Position numbers and translations under genes: made by a program. This document shows, in pieces, positions 63,860 through 64,000 of a stretch of 64,000 nucleotides of DNA (its first letter is position 1; each line of letters starts with the position of its first letter). This DNA comes from VXNE01 sp965200505 (GTDB lineage Bacteria > Pseudomonadota > Gammaproteobacteria > Pseudomonadales > Azotimanducaceae): contig OZ241343.1 in NCBI GenBank assembly GCA_965200505.1, forward strand, positions 496,001 to 560,000, in the 5' to 3' direction. The notes under the pieces are model-generated. The model saw only the letters and a list, made by a program, of their open reading frames with translations, did not search any database and had not been told where the DNA came from.

Positions 63860-64000
63860 ATGGTCAACCGAAGAACCCTGCTCGTCAGCGCCGCCGCGGC
63901 ACCTGCGCTGGTGCTCAGCCGCCGCGCCGCCGCGCAAGCCGCCGCGCCCCTCGACGCCTCCAAGTTGGTGTACATCACGCCGCTCAAGGGCAACGGTGAG
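63860..64000 (+). CDS. Start of a Tat-exported protein (truncated by window end)
   Basis: The ATG at 63860 begins MVNRRTLLVSAAAAPALVLS, a twin-Arg signal (NRRTLL) followed by a hydrophobic stretch and an Ala-rich cleavage site (RRAAAQAAA). The mature start, PLDASKLVYITPLKGNGE, runs off the edge. Only 47 residues are visible, so the function cannot be named. It is divergent from the FAD monooxygenase, about 88 bp away. Confidence 0.75.
   Translation, partial: MVNRRTLLVSAAAAPALVLSRRAAAQAAAPLDASKLVYITPLKGNGE

Overview
The window is high-GC DNA from a proteobacterium, most likely a gammaproteobacterium. The best lineage evidence is the block hpt-like, S-methyl-5'-thioinosine phosphorylase, csiV, mfd (22.6-28.3 kb), which from memory resembles the Pseudomonas arrangement. 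A SO2930-type dihaem cytochrome paired with a beta-helix lipoprotein (5.3-7.7 kb) and a PA0069-type radical SAM protein point the same way. No rRNA, tRNA, CRISPR array, transposase or phage structural gene was found. I cannot name a genus.

Layout: (1) 1-5.2 kb, envelope and small-molecule genes: two GT4 glycosyltransferases, an ELM1-family protein, a small methyltransferase-like protein, cysE and a retropepsin-like protein. (2) 5.3-7.7 kb, the cytochrome/beta-helix pair. (3) 7.9-21.3 kb, a first defence island: higB with a HigA-like antitoxin fused to what looks like a Swt1-type HEPN domain, then a type I restriction-modification operon (hsdM ... hsdS, hsdR). Between hsdM and hsdS lie two SMC/OLD-like ATPases, a small ExK nuclease-like protein, a truncated gene, and DUF6978-like and DUF1828/1829 proteins. 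An orphan Phd-type antitoxin follows. (4) 21.5-28.3 kb, housekeeping genes: an MscS channel broken by a single-base frameshift, purine/methylthio salvage, csiV and mfd. (5) 28.37-29.05 kb, five 140-bp tandem repeats in the divergent mfd/acyl-CoA dehydrogenase intergenic region. (6) 29-38.4 kb, metabolism and transport: acyl-CoA dehydrogenase, PhyH dioxygenase, an RND pump, an APC permease and a radical SAM protein. (7) 38.6-47.8 kb, a second, visibly more AT-rich defence island: a six-gene minus-strand operon of DUF4007-like protein, large P-loop ATPase, DndC-like PAPS reductase, DEAH helicase, GHKL (MORC/Hsp90-like) ATPase and PLD-like nuclease. (8) 47.9-49.7 kb, a Uma2 protein and a glutathione S-transferase. 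(9) 49.7-58.1 kb, an NHLP-type RiPP export locus: two ABC exporters (one with a C39 peptidase) and an HlyD-like adaptor, divergent from five small NHLP precursors whose tails all carry His-x-His. (10) 58.2-64 kb, Lon protease, an M3 peptidase, an FAD monooxygenase and the start of a Tat-exported protein.

The strongest candidates for undescribed biology are the six-gene DndC-like operon, the HigA-HEPN fusion, the His-x-His NHLP peptides with no visible maturation enzyme, and the ATPase/nuclease cassette nested in the type I RM operon. All functional statements are read from motifs and gene context. No database search was run.
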